Source: Streptomyces sp. I6
Lineage (GTDB): Bacteria > Actinomycetota > Actinomycetes > Streptomycetales > Streptomycetaceae
DNA: 64,000 nucleotides
Direction: 5' to 3'
Assembly (NCBI GenBank): GCA_003725745.1
Contig: RHDP01000001.1
Span: forward strand, 4,472,501 to 4,536,500
The position numbers and the translations under genes were made by a program. Each line of letters begins with the position of its first letter. Within the stretch, counting starts at the first letter, position 1. This document shows, in pieces, positions 33,508 to 42,301 of the stretch. Below the pieces are notes generated by a model. It made no database searches. It worked only from the letters and a program-made list of their open reading frames with translations, and was not told where the DNA came from.

Positions 33508-34161
33508 TCACGGGCCGTTGCCGTGGCCCTCGGCCGAGTGGAGCGGGAAGCCCGCGATACCGCGCCAGGCGAGCGACGTCAGCAGCTGCACCGCGGTGTC
33601 GCGCGGGATGCCCGAGCTGCTGGAGAGCCAGTACCGGGCGACCACCTGGGAGACACCGCCGAGCCCCACGGCCAGCAGCATCGACTCCTCCTGCGACAGC
33701 CCGGTGTCCTCGGCGATCACTTCGCAGATGGCCTCCGCGCACTGCAGCGACACGCGCTCGACCCGCTCGCGCACGGCGGGGTCGTTCGTCAGGTCGGACT
33801 CGAAGACCAGCCGGAACGCGCCGCCCTCGTCCTCGACGTACGCGAAGTAGGCGTCCATCGTGGCGGCGACCCGCTGCTTGTTGTCCGTCGTCGACGCCAG
33901 GGCGCCGCGTACGGCCTGCAGCAGCGACTCGCAGTGCTGGTCCAGCAGTGCCAGGTAGAGCTCCAGCTTCCCGGGGAAGTGCTGGTACAGCACCGGCTTG
34001 CTGACGCCGGCCCGCTCCGCGATGTCGTCCATCGCCGCCGAGTGGTACCCCTGGGCGACGAAGACCTCCTGGGCCGCGCCGAGGAGCTGGTTGCGTCGGG
34101 CACGGCGCGGCAGGCGGGTGCCTCGCGGGCGTGCCGCCTCTGTCTGCTCGATGGCTGTCAC
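33508..34161 (-). CDS. TetR/AcrR family transcriptional regulator
   Basis: A 217-residue regulator. The N-terminal helix-turn-helix is RRNQLLGAAQEVFVAQGYHS followed by DDIAERAGVSKPVLYQHFPG (about residues 22-62), the TetR signature. The C-terminal helical domain should bind a ligand and form the dimer. GTG 34161, with GGAGG 4-5 bases before it, fits the conserved N-terminus (TAIEQTEAARPRGTR); starts further upstream are open but less likely. It is adjacent to DUF3107, as Rv3208 is to Rv3208A. Its targets are not evident; no clear palindromic operator was seen in the promoter region. Confidence 0.88.
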   Translation of the reverse strand: MTAIEQTEAARPRGTRLPRRARRNQLLGAAQEVFVAQGYHSAAMDDIAERAGVSKPVLYQHFPGKLELYLALLDQHCESLLQAVRGALASTTDNKQRVAATMDAYFAYVEDEGGAFRLVFESDLTNDPAVRERVERVSLQCAEAICEVIAEDTGLSQEESMLLAVGLGGVSQVVARYWLSSSSGIPRDTAVQLLTSLAWRGIAGFPLHSAEGHGNGP

Positions 34162-34324
34162 GCCGCCTCCCACGTTCGATGTCACAAGCACAGTGTTCCG
34201 TGCGTGCGCTCTGCGCTCGCGCCCGCCATCGTACTTTCGGGTAACCGTGGTGTGCGCGCTGCGGGCGCAGAATTTCACGTACCGGACGCCCGCGGTAGGT
34301 GGTGGCTCGAAGAAGACGAACAGA

Positions 34325-34567
34325 TCAGCGGTAGTCCTCCTCGTCGAGGGCCACCACCCTGGCCTGCTCCAGAGCGTCCGCCTCGTTCGCGTCGGCCGGG
34401 TCGATGCGCGTGAGCGGCTCGTCGCCGACCGGGCGCACCTCGGTGTGCTGCTCGGCGGCGTCGGCCTCGGGCGTCTCCTCGTCGAGTCCCTTCAGCTCCT
34501 CGCGTTCGTTCGGTGCCTCCTGGTCGTCCTCCGTGAAGGTGTCCGGGTCCGTCGGGTCGGCAGCCAT
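34325..34567 (-). CDS. Small acidic hypothetical protein
   Basis: An 80-residue, strongly acidic protein (about one third Asp/Glu), without hydrophobic core or cysteine, so probably intrinsically disordered. It starts MAADPTDPDTFTEDDQEAPN and ends VVALDEEDYR. ATG 34567 has AGGAAGGGGG 8 bases upstream, a strong ribosome site that supports it as a real gene. It is upstream of the TetR gene on the same strand. Function unknown. Confidence 0.7.
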   Translation of the reverse strand: MAADPTDPDTFTEDDQEAPNEREELKGLDEETPEADAAEQHTEVRPVGDEPLTRIDPADANEADALEQARVVALDEEDYR

Positions 34568-34700
34568 CTGGATCGATCCCCCTTCCTCTGCGGAGTTCGG
34601 CCAGGTGCGGGTACCCCGTAAAACGAGCGTAGGAGCATGCCCGGCCGGACGCTATGCGGTGTGTGATGCCGAACACAGGTTCCGCCGCGTGATCGTCTCG

Positions 34701-34706
34701 TAACAT
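34701..34706 (+). promoter_or_regulatory. -10 element for the leaderless LipV-like hydrolase gene
   Basis: TAACAT ends 7 bases before ATG 34714; no ribosome site. Confidence 0.45.
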
Positions 34707-34713
34707 TGCCCCC

Positions 34714-35673
34714 ATGTCTTCGACCGAGCTGCAGGGAATCCGCGCCGCAGACCCGGCCGGGCGTATCCGTTCCGTGCGGGTCGCCGAGGGGGAGGAGCTC
34801 CGCTCCGTGGCGCTCCCCGGGCTGACGCTCACGGTGCGGGCCCGTCCGCCCGCCCGCTCCGGACTGCCCCCGGCGCTCTTCGTCCACGGACTCGGCGGTT
34901 CGTCGCAGAACTGGACGTCGCTGATGGGCGCGCTGAGGGATACGGTCGACGGCGAGGCCGTCGACCTGCCCGGCTTCGGGGACTCCCCGCCGCCCGACGA
35001 CGGCGACTACTCGATCACCGCCCATGCCCGTGCGGTGATCCGGCTGCTCGACGCGAGCGGCCGCGGCCCCGTCCATCTGCTCGGGAACTCGCTGGGCGGC
35101 GCGGTCGCCACCCGGGTGGCCGCCGTCCGCCCCGACCTGGTGACCACCCTCACCCTGGTCTCGCCGGCACTGCCCGAGCTCCGCGCCCAGCGCAGCGCCT
35201 GGCCCACCGCGGCGCTGGGCCTGCCCGGTGTCGCCGCGCTGGCCCGGAGGCTCACGCGGGACTGGACGCCCGAGACGAGGGTCCGCGGAGTGATGGCCCT
35301 CTGCTACGGGGACCCGGGGCGGGTGACGGACGAGGCCCTGCTGCACGCCGTCGAGGAGATGGAGCGCCGGCTGGCACTTCCCTACTTCTGGGACGCCATG
35401 GCCCGCTCCGCACGCGGTCTCGTTGACGCGTACACGCTAGGTGGGCAACATGGGCTGTGGCGCCAGGCGGAGCGGGTGCTCGCGCCGACGCTACTGGTGT
35501 ACGGCTGCCGGGACCAGCTCGTCTCCTACCGCATGGCGCGCCGGGCGAGCGCCGCCTTCCGCGACTCGCGGCTGCTGACCCTCCCGGACGCGGGCCATGT
35601 CGCCATGATGGAGTATCCGGAGACGGTCGCAGCGGCCGTACGCCAACTGCTCGACGACAGCACGAGGAGCTGA
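34714..35673 (+). CDS. Alpha/beta hydrolase (LipV-like)
   Basis: A 319-residue alpha/beta hydrolase with the oxyanion motif FVHGLGGSSQNW, nucleophile elbow LLGNSLGGAVATR (Ser), acid in VYGCRDQLVS and His in DAGHVAMMEYP. No signal peptide. In M. tuberculosis the neighbouring lipV (Rv3203) has the same broad context. Substrate unknown; probably an esterase or lipase. It is leaderless by sequence. The DUF3152 gene starts 9 bases after its stop, so the two form an operon. Confidence 0.87.
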   Translation: MSSTELQGIRAADPAGRIRSVRVAEGEELRSVALPGLTLTVRARPPARSGLPPALFVHGLGGSSQNWTSLMGALRDTVDGEAVDLPGFGDSPPPDDGDYSITAHARAVIRLLDASGRGPVHLLGNSLGGAVATRVAAVRPDLVTTLTLVSPALPELRAQRSAWPTAALGLPGVAALARRLTRDWTPETRVRGVMALCYGDPGRVTDEALLHAVEEMERRLALPYFWDAMARSARGLVDAYTLGGQHGLWRQAERVLAPTLLVYGCRDQLVSYRMARRASAAFRDSRLLTLPDAGHVAMMEYPETVAAAVRQLLDDSTRS

Positions 35674-35681
35674 TCCGGGGC

Positions 35682-37030
35682 GTGGGACGACACAGCCGCA
35701 AGGGCCCCGCACCCAAGGCCGCCGACACCGCATACACCGCCGATACCGCCGACACCGCCGCTTCCGGAGGCGGCGCGGGCGCCCCGGGCCCGGCCGCCGG
35801 GCCCGGGTCCGGGCGGCGCAGGCGGCCGGCCGGACCGCCGGAGCACTCCGGCCCGGTGGCCGGCGGAACACCGGCGCACGGCGTACCGCAGGTGCGCGGG
35901 GGCACCCCCAGCAGTACGAGACGGGCGGCGGCTGGGGCGGGCCCGCGGCCGGCGGACGGTACGGGGACTGGCAGGGCGTCCCGCGCGGCCGTACCGCCGC
36001 CGCGACGGGACGGCACCCGGACGGGCCGGCCACCGCCGCGACCGGGCAGACGCCGGCGTCCCCGCCCGGCGCCCCGCGGCCGCCGATCGGCGCGGGTGCC
36101 CGTATCCCGGGCCCGCGCCGGGAGTTCGTGGAGGCCTTCGACCCGCCGCCCCCCGGAGAGCGGGCGCAGGGCGCGGGGGCCGAATCATGCGGCGACGACG
36201 GGCCTTCCGCCAGACACGCGCGCGGCCGTACGGTCACGGGCGTCGCGGCCGCCGCGGTGACGACCGTCCTCGCGGTCGTGGTCGCCGGACAGGTCGCCGA
36301 CACCGGGCCCGGGGGCACCGCCACCGAGGCGGCCGAGGGCGCCGAGCGGATCACCGAGGACGACACCTCCCGTTCCGACCAGCGCGCCCGGCCTCCGGGG
36401 CAGGCGGGACCGGCCGCCCCGGCGGCGCCCACGTACGCCCAGCTGATGGCCCGGCAGTTCCCGTTCGACCCCGGGCTCAAGGGCCCGGGGAAGTTCGAGG
36501 CGGTCCCGGGCCTGGACCGGGCGCCCGGCAAGGGCCGGAAGGTCCGCTACCGGGTGGACGTCGAGCAGGGGCTCGGCCTGGACGGGGCGCTGTTCGCGGA
36601 CGCCGTCCAGCAGACCCTCAACGACGAGCGCAGCTGGGCGCACGGCGGCGCCATGAGCTTCGAGCGGATCCCCTCGGGGGAACCGGAGTTCGTCATCACC
36701 CTTGCGAGCCCCGGCACCACCGCGGTCTGGTGCGCCAAGTCGGGTCTCGACACCACCGTCGACAACGTCTCCTGCGACTCCGCCTCCACCGAGCGCGTGA
36801 TGATCAACGCGTACCGCTGGGCCCGGGGCGCGGAGACGTACGGCGCCGAGGCGATGCTGTCGTACCGCCAGATGCTCATCAACCACGAGGTCGGCCACCG
36901 CCTCGGCCACGGCCATGTGAACTGCCGCACCTCCGGCGCCCTGGCCCCCGTGATGCAGCAGCAGACGAAGTCGCTGGACATCGACGGGATCACGTGCCGG
37001 CCCAACCCCTGGGCGCACCCCGGGGGTTGA
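35682..37030 (+). CDS. DUF3152 zincin-like protein, frameshifted
   Basis: The frame from GTG 35682 encodes a low-complexity, Gly/Pro/Ala-rich cytosolic start, then shifts. Adding one G to the run at 35898-35902 joins it to the frame that carries the rest. The rest holds one membrane segment (VTGVAAAAVTTVLAVVVAGQ) and an extracytoplasmic DUF3152 domain with the HExxH-type motif NHEVGHRLGHGH, followed by NCRTSG. The motif suggests a zinc metalloprotease fold (HEVGH plus a later His). The corrected protein has about 449 residues. It is present in nearly all actinobacteria (Rv3207c); its substrate is unknown. Confidence 0.82.
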
Positions 37031-37444
37031 TGGCGCCGGGCGGGCCGTCCGGCGGCGGTGGGCACGAGGACGTGGCGGTCGGCTCGGGGACGCGCCGTCC
37101 GGCATGAGGACGCGGCGTCCGGCGGTAGGACGCCGAAGGCGCCCGGGCCGCGTCGGGAGCCGTGACCGCAGCGTCCGCGCGCGGCACTTGCGCGTACCTC
37201 CGCCGGGCGGCCGTGGCGCGCGGCGGCGTGCGGAAGGAACGCGCCGAGCTCTGCCGGAACGTGCCGGAAGCCGCGTGTAGCGCGACCAAACGCTACGAGA
37301 GCGGGAAAGTTACGTGCATTCACCCCTTCCGGTGGCGCGATGGACAACCGTCCGTCGCTCCACCGACATCTCCGCATAGGTTTCTCGCGCTGCGGGCCGC
37401 CGGACGGAAGGCGCCCGCCCACACAGGAGATCGGGGGTGCACTC
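37031..37444. other. Promoter region of the polysaccharide-type operon
   Basis: No gene seen. Positions about 37060-37135 contain short degenerate direct repeats of GGACGCGGCGTCCGGC. At 37277-37296 there is an inverted repeat GTAGCG-N8-CGCTAC, a possible operator, ~150 bases before the glycosyltransferase start. Confidence 0.45.
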
Positions 37445-39106
37445 GTGCGGATCGGGTTGCTCACGGAAGGTGGCTATCCGTATGCGGCGGGTCAGTCCAG
37501 GCTCTGGTGCGACCGGCTCGTGCGCGGGCTCCCGCAGCACGACTTCGACGTCTACGCCCTCAGCCGCTCCGCCCACCAGGAGGACCAGGGCTGGATGGAG
37601 CTGCCGCGCCAGGTACAGCGGGTGCGGACGGCGCCGCTGTGGGCGCCCGAGGACGACGGACGCACCTACGGGCGCCGTGAACGGCGCCTCTTCGCCGCCC
37701 ACTTCGCCTCCCTCGCCGCCGCCGTGTGCTCCGGCGGCGACCCCGAGGCGTTCGCCGAAGGGCTGTACGGACTCGCCGGTCTCGCCCGGGAGCGCGGCGG
37801 TCTGCACGCGGCTCTGCGCTCCGAACTCGCCGTACGCACACTGGAGTCCGCCTGCCGTGCTCCCGGCGCACGCCGTGCCGTGCACACCGCCGCGGTACCG
37901 GACTACCTCGCCTTCACCGACGAGGTCGAGCGCGCGCTGCGCCCGCTCTCGCTCGACTGGTACGGGGACGACTCCCTCGGCGCGGCCGACCTCTGCCATG
38001 CCGCGTCCGGCGGCACCGCGGCCCTGCCCGGGCTGCTGGCCAAACGCTTCTTCGGGGTTCCGCTGCTGGTCACCGAGTACGGCGTACAACTGCGCGCCCA
38101 CTATCTCGCGGCCTACGGCGCACCCCTCGCCGTGCCCGTCCGCGCCCTGCTCGCCGCCTTCCACGGCTGCCTCGCCTCGGAGGTGTACCGGCAGGCGTCC
38201 GTGATCACCCCCGGGAACACCCACGCCAGACGCTGGCAGGAGAGGTGCGGGGCCGACCCCGCCCGGCTGCGCACGGTCTACCCCGGCATGGACGCCGAGC
38301 GCTTCACCGCGGTGGGGGAGGGGGACGACTCGGGCGACCCGCACACCCTCGTCTGGGTGGGCAGGATCGAGCCGGCCAAGGACCTCATCGCGCTGCTCCA
38401 CGCCTTCGCGAAGGTGCACCAGGAGGAGCCCGGGGCGCGGCTGAGGATTCTGGGTCCCCCCGCCACGGGGCCCGAGTCCGGCGCCTACCTCGCGCACTGC
38501 AGGGCCCTTGCCGCACAGCTCTTCCCCGACGAGGCCGCGGACGCGCACGCGGTCGGCGAGAACCCCGTCTCGTTCGAGGAGATAGGCGGCCCGGAGGCCA
38601 CGGACCTCGCCGACGCCTACGCCGCCGGAGCGGTGATCGTGCTGTCGAGCGTCGTCGAGGGCTTCCCGATCAGCCTGGTCGAGGCGATGCTCTGCGGCCG
38701 GGCGACCGTGTCCACCGACGTCGGCGCTGTCGTCGAGGTCATCGGCGGCACGGGGCTCGTGGTCCCCCCGCGCAACCCCCGGGCGTTCGCGGACGCCTGC
38801 CTGGCACTGCTGCGCGACCCCGAACGCAGGGAACGGCTCGGCGCGGCGGCCCGCGCCCGGGCACTCGAACTCTTCACCGTCGAGCAGAACATCGCCGCTT
38901 TCCGCGGCATCTACCTGGAGCTGATCTCCCACAGCCCGGTCCGCCGCGACTCGGACGCCGTCGACGGCGACGGGGCGCCCGTCCCCTTCGCAACCCCGGC
39001 GGAGGCCCATCTCCCCGGTCACTGGACCGGTGGCCGCGGCCGCCCCAGCTGGGCGGACTCCGCTCCCATCACCACCGCGGCCGCGCCAGGAGGGCCCGAT
39101 GCCTGA
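37445..39106 (+). CDS. DUF3492-domain GT4 glycosyltransferase (PelF-like)
   Basis: A 553-residue glycosyltransferase. The N-terminal DUF3492 domain (RIGLLTEGGYPYAAGQSRLW, residues 2-21) is the hallmark of PelF, the cytosolic transferase of Pel polysaccharide. The C-terminal GT-B half has the sugar-nucleotide site VWVGRIEPAKDL and the E-x7-E motif EGFPISLVEAM of family GT4. PelF proteins use UDP-sugars (UDP-GlcNAc/GalNAc). It is the first gene of a tight operon: its stop overlaps the next start by 8 bases. Start GTG 37445. The donor sugar here is inferred, not seen. Confidence 0.85.
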   Translation: MRIGLLTEGGYPYAAGQSRLWCDRLVRGLPQHDFDVYALSRSAHQEDQGWMELPRQVQRVRTAPLWAPEDDGRTYGRRERRLFAAHFASLAAAVCSGGDPEAFAEGLYGLAGLARERGGLHAALRSELAVRTLESACRAPGARRAVHTAAVPDYLAFTDEVERALRPLSLDWYGDDSLGAADLCHAASGGTAALPGLLAKRFFGVPLLVTEYGVQLRAHYLAAYGAPLAVPVRALLAAFHGCLASEVYRQASVITPGNTHARRWQERCGADPARLRTVYPGMDAERFTAVGEGDDSGDPHTLVWVGRIEPAKDLIALLHAFAKVHQEEPGARLRILGPPATGPESGAYLAHCRALAAQLFPDEAADAHAVGENPVSFEEIGGPEATDLADAYAAGAVIVLSSVVEGFPISLVEAMLCGRATVSTDVGAVVEVIGGTGLVVPPRNPRAFADACLALLRDPERRERLGAAARARALELFTVEQNIAAFRGIYLELISHSPVRRDSDAVDGDGAPVPFATPAEAHLPGHWTGGRGRPSWADSAPITTAAAPGGPDA

Positions 39107-40337
39107 CTCCACCGATCTCACCCCGGCCGGCAGAACCGTCACCGCACGACAGCCCGGTTCCGAGTGCAGCCCGGTCGCCGCGGCCGACACCCCCGGGCGG
39201 ACCGCCGGTGCCGCGGCCCGTGGCGCCGGCCCGCAGGAGCCCGCGGCGAAGGAGCGCCCCACGGCGGGGTCCGGTACGGCCGCTCGGGCCCGGACCGGCC
39301 GTCGCGGGCCCGCCGACCCGGTGAAGGCCCTGATGCACCGCCACCGGGAACTGTGCGAACGCGCCGTGGACCCGCTGGAGATCGCCGCCGGTCTGGAGGC
39401 CCACGGCGTCACCGACCGGACCGCCGCCCGCTTCCGGCACCGCGATGTCTTCTCCCTCGCGGAGGAGCTCTACGCCCGGGTACCGCGCGGCGAGGAGACC
39501 CCGCCGCCCCAGGCGGACGAGGACGCCGCCGCACTCCCCGCGCACCTGGTGTCGGCGATGGCACCGGGAGCCGTCGCCGTCGCCACCGCGGCCGGTCTCC
39601 ACCTCACCGACGGCGGAGCCGGGCTGGGAGTGGGGGCGGCCGGAGCCGTCGCGCTGGCCGTCGCCCTCGCCTGGAGCCTGCGGCGCGGGCCCCTGCGCGC
39701 ACCCGGGCGAACGATGCCCGTGACACGCCATCTGGTGTGCTGGCTCGCGGCGTACTCGCTCCTCGGCGACGGGCTGCTGGCCGAGCTGGCCGCCGGCGGC
39801 CCCCACGGACCCTGGCCGCTCACGCCCGGCCCGCTCGTCGGTCTCGCCCTCGCCATGGCTCCCGCCGCCTGGGCCGCGCGGCTGTTCTCCGCCCAGGCGC
39901 GGCGCAGACTCGGGGGCAGCAGAGGGCTCGAGGAGTTCGCCGCCGGCACCCGGCCCCTGCTGCTGGGCTGCGTCGCCCTCCACACCGGCGCCCTCATCGC
40001 CCTGCTCGTGCTGACGTCCCTGCTGCTGCCCGTGGCCGTCGTCCCGGCCGTCGCCCTCGGTCTGCTGCTCTTCCTCGCCCGGTTGCTGACCGTGCACGGC
40101 TACCCGCACGCGGCGGTGGCCGGTCTCGCGTCCGCCTGCGCCGGCGAGGCCCTGGCGCTGGCGGCGGCTCTCGGCGGCCGCCTTCCCGGCTGCGGCTTCC
40201 TCGCCCGGCCCGTCGAGGCCGCGGTGCACACCTGGGGTGCCGCGGCCGTGCCCGCTCTCGTGTGCGGTGCCGCCGCCCTCGGGCTGCTGGTCCACGCGAC
40301 CGCGGCCCTCTCGCGGGCCTCTGCCCACACCACTTGA
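39099..40337 (+). CDS. Multi-spanning membrane protein of the polysaccharide-type operon
   Basis: A 412-residue protein. The first ~75 residues are disordered. A small helical domain follows (PVKALMHRHRELCERAVDPL, then EIAAGLEAHGVTDRTAARF), which looks like a helix-turn-helix-type module. From about residue 150 there are roughly eight membrane helices (for example HLVCWLAAYSLLGDGLLAEL, ALHTGALIALLVLTSLLLPV and AVALGLLLFLARLLTVHG). It overlaps the glycosyltransferase gene. In Pel-like loci this place is taken by the PelG-type transporter, but this protein is shorter and I see no clear MOP-family signature. It may help export or tether the transferase. Confidence 0.75.
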   Translation: MPDSTDLTPAGRTVTARQPGSECSPVAAADTPGRTAGAAARGAGPQEPAAKERPTAGSGTAARARTGRRGPADPVKALMHRHRELCERAVDPLEIAAGLEAHGVTDRTAARFRHRDVFSLAEELYARVPRGEETPPPQADEDAAALPAHLVSAMAPGAVAVATAAGLHLTDGGAGLGVGAAGAVALAVALAWSLRRGPLRAPGRTMPVTRHLVCWLAAYSLLGDGLLAELAAGGPHGPWPLTPGPLVGLALAMAPAAWAARLFSAQARRRLGGSRGLEEFAAGTRPLLLGCVALHTGALIALLVLTSLLLPVAVVPAVALGLLLFLARLLTVHGYPHAAVAGLASACAGEALALAAALGGRLPGCGFLARPVEAAVHTWGAAAVPALVCGAAALGLLVHATAALSRASAHTT

Positions 40338-40520
40338 CACCCCACGACGTCCCGTGACCCCGTGACACCCCGTGACCCCACAAGACCCCCACGTACCCCC
40401 CACCGCTCCCGCGGAGCCGACGCCGCGGGCGTATCCCACCACCGCACCATCCCCGAGGAGACAGACGACGATGACCCCGCACCACCCAGCACCGGCCCGT
40501 CGGCCCCGAGGAGCCGCGCG

Positions 40521-41492
40521 ATGAGGGTGCTGCTGCTCGGAGCAAACGGATTCCTCGGCCGGTTCGTCGCCGACCGGCTACTGGCCGACCCGGCCGTCCA
40601 TCTGACCGCGCTGGGGCGCGGCGACGACGCCGACGTACGGTTCGACCTCGCGGGCGGCAGCCCGGGAGCACTCACCCGGTTCCTGGACGCCGTCCACCCG
40701 GGAGTCGTGATCAACTGCGCGGGCGCTACCCGCGGAGGCGCCCGCGACCTCACCCGGCACAACACGGTGGCCGTCGCCACCGTCTGCGAGGCCATGCGCC
40801 GCAGCGGCTGCGACGCCCGGCTCGTCCAGCTCGGCTGCGCTGCCGAGTACGGGCCCTCGCAGCCCGGTTCCTCGACCGCGGAGGACGCGGTACCGCGCCC
40901 CGGAGGGCCGTACGGGGTGTCCAAGCTCGCCGCCACCGAGCTGGTCCTCGGGTCCGGACTGGACGCCATCGTCCTCCGGGTGTTCTCGCCGGTCGGTCCC
41001 GGAACCCCGGCCGGCTCACCGCTCGGCCGGCTGGCCGAGGCCATGCGCCGCGCGATGCAGTCCGGCGACGGCGAGCTGAAGCTGAGCGGCCTGGGCGTCC
41101 AGCGCGACTTCGTCGACGTGCGGGACGTGGCGCGCGCCGTGCACGCCGCCTCGCTCTCCGCAGCGCAGGGCGTCGTCAACATCGGAACCGGCCGCTCCGT
41201 GCGGCTGCGTGACGCCGCCGCCGTGCTCGCCCGGGTCGCCGGGTACGCGGGCACACTGCACGAGCTGGACGGCCCGCCCGCCCGCCCCGGTCATCCCGTG
41301 ATCGGTGCTCCACGGGGCCCGGAGCCCGTCTCGGAACAGCCGGGCACCACGCCCTACCCCTATCCCGACGGCTGCGGCAGCTGGCAGCAGGCGGATGTGC
41401 GAACCGCCCGCGACCGGCTGGGCTGGCGGCCGCGGATCAACCTGGAGGAGTCCCTCGCGGACATCTGGATGGAGGCGGCATGCCGCATCTGA
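40521..41492 (+). CDS. NAD-dependent epimerase/dehydratase (extended SDR)
   Basis: A 323-residue sugar-nucleotide epimerase-type enzyme. The NAD-binding Rossmann motif is VLLLGANGFLG at the N-terminus, the catalytic Y-x3-K is YGVSK, and VQRDFVDVRDVARAV and TARDRLGWRPRINLEESL match the GalE/RmlB-like group. A UDP-hexose or UDP-HexNAc 4-epimerase is the natural guess given the neighbouring PelF-like transferase, but dehydratase activity is possible. ATG 40521 is 183 bases after the previous stop; the gap has CCCCGTGAC short repeats and no terminator. The last 13 bases overlap the next gene. Confidence 0.82.
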   Translation: MRVLLLGANGFLGRFVADRLLADPAVHLTALGRGDDADVRFDLAGGSPGALTRFLDAVHPGVVINCAGATRGGARDLTRHNTVAVATVCEAMRRSGCDARLVQLGCAAEYGPSQPGSSTAEDAVPRPGGPYGVSKLAATELVLGSGLDAIVLRVFSPVGPGTPAGSPLGRLAEAMRRAMQSGDGELKLSGLGVQRDFVDVRDVARAVHAASLSAAQGVVNIGTGRSVRLRDAAAVLARVAGYAGTLHELDGPPARPGHPVIGAPRGPEPVSEQPGTTPYPYPDGCGSWQQADVRTARDRLGWRPRINLEESLADIWMEAACRI

Positions 41493-42235
41493 TCAGCACG
41501 GACCGCACACTCTCCGCCACGGGCGCCGACCGCCTCGGTCTCGGTGTCCCGGGCTACGCACACCCCCTGGTCGCCCCGGCCGAATGGGCCGAGCTGGCCA
41601 GACCGGGCACCCCGCTGCACTGGGCCGTCCTCGATGTCGCGGACGGCCCGGGCAGCAGACCCGACCCTCACTGCCTGGAGGCGGCCGGCAGGCTCACCAA
41701 CGCCGGAGTCCGGGTGCTGGGCCGCGTCGACCTCGCCCACGGCGACCGGATGTTCGGTGAGATCGTCTCCGACGCGCATCGCTACCTCGACTGGTACAAG
41801 GTCGGCGGATTCCTGCTGGACCGCTGCCCGGCCGAGCAGGCCGACCTGTCCCGGGTACGCCGTGCCACGGCCACGCTGGCGGCCGTTCTCGGCGGCGGGC
41901 ACATCGTGCTGGGCCACGGTACGCACCCGCACCCCGGATACGCGGAGGTGGCCGACCAACTCGTCACCTTCCGCGGTGCCTGGACCGACTACCGCTGGTC
42001 GCAGGTGGCGGAGTGGACCGCCGACCATCCGACGGAGCGTTTCGTCCATCTCGTGCACGGGGTACCCCGGACGCATCTGGACGAGGCCATGAGGATCGCC
42101 CGCTGGCAGGGAGCGGGGACGATCTTCTTCACCGACCGCTCGGGCCCGAGATGGGGACAGATCGGGGCATTCGACTCGTTGCCCGGTTACTGGGACGAAA
42201 TCGTCTCGCGGATTGGACCGGGTGTCTCGGAATGA
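41480..42235 (+). CDS. Spherulation-specific family 4 (spherulin-4/GH135-like) protein
   Basis: A 251-residue TIM-barrel protein of the spherulin-4 family. Members include fungal Sph3 and the hydrolase part of PelA, which cut alpha-1,4-galactosamine polymers. The conserved strands LGVPGYAHPLV, WAVLDVADGPG, VRVLGRVDLAHG and YKVGGFLLDRCP are visible. In Sph3-type enzymes two adjacent acidic residues sit at the end of the GxFxD(E) strand; here Asp is kept but the second is Arg (LLDRCP), so activity may differ. No signal peptide, so it would act inside the cell. It overlaps the epimerase gene by 13 bases. Confidence 0.82.
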   Translation: MPHLISTDRTLSATGADRLGLGVPGYAHPLVAPAEWAELARPGTPLHWAVLDVADGPGSRPDPHCLEAAGRLTNAGVRVLGRVDLAHGDRMFGEIVSDAHRYLDWYKVGGFLLDRCPAEQADLSRVRRATATLAAVLGGGHIVLGHGTHPHPGYAEVADQLVTFRGAWTDYRWSQVAEWTADHPTERFVHLVHGVPRTHLDEAMRIARWQGAGTIFFTDRSGPRWGQIGAFDSLPGYWDEIVSRIGPGVSE

Positions 42236-42301
42236 GAGGGCGCGTGGCAGTGTTACAGCGAGCACAACCGTATTGACGCAACCACCAACGACGGAGTCCC
42301 C

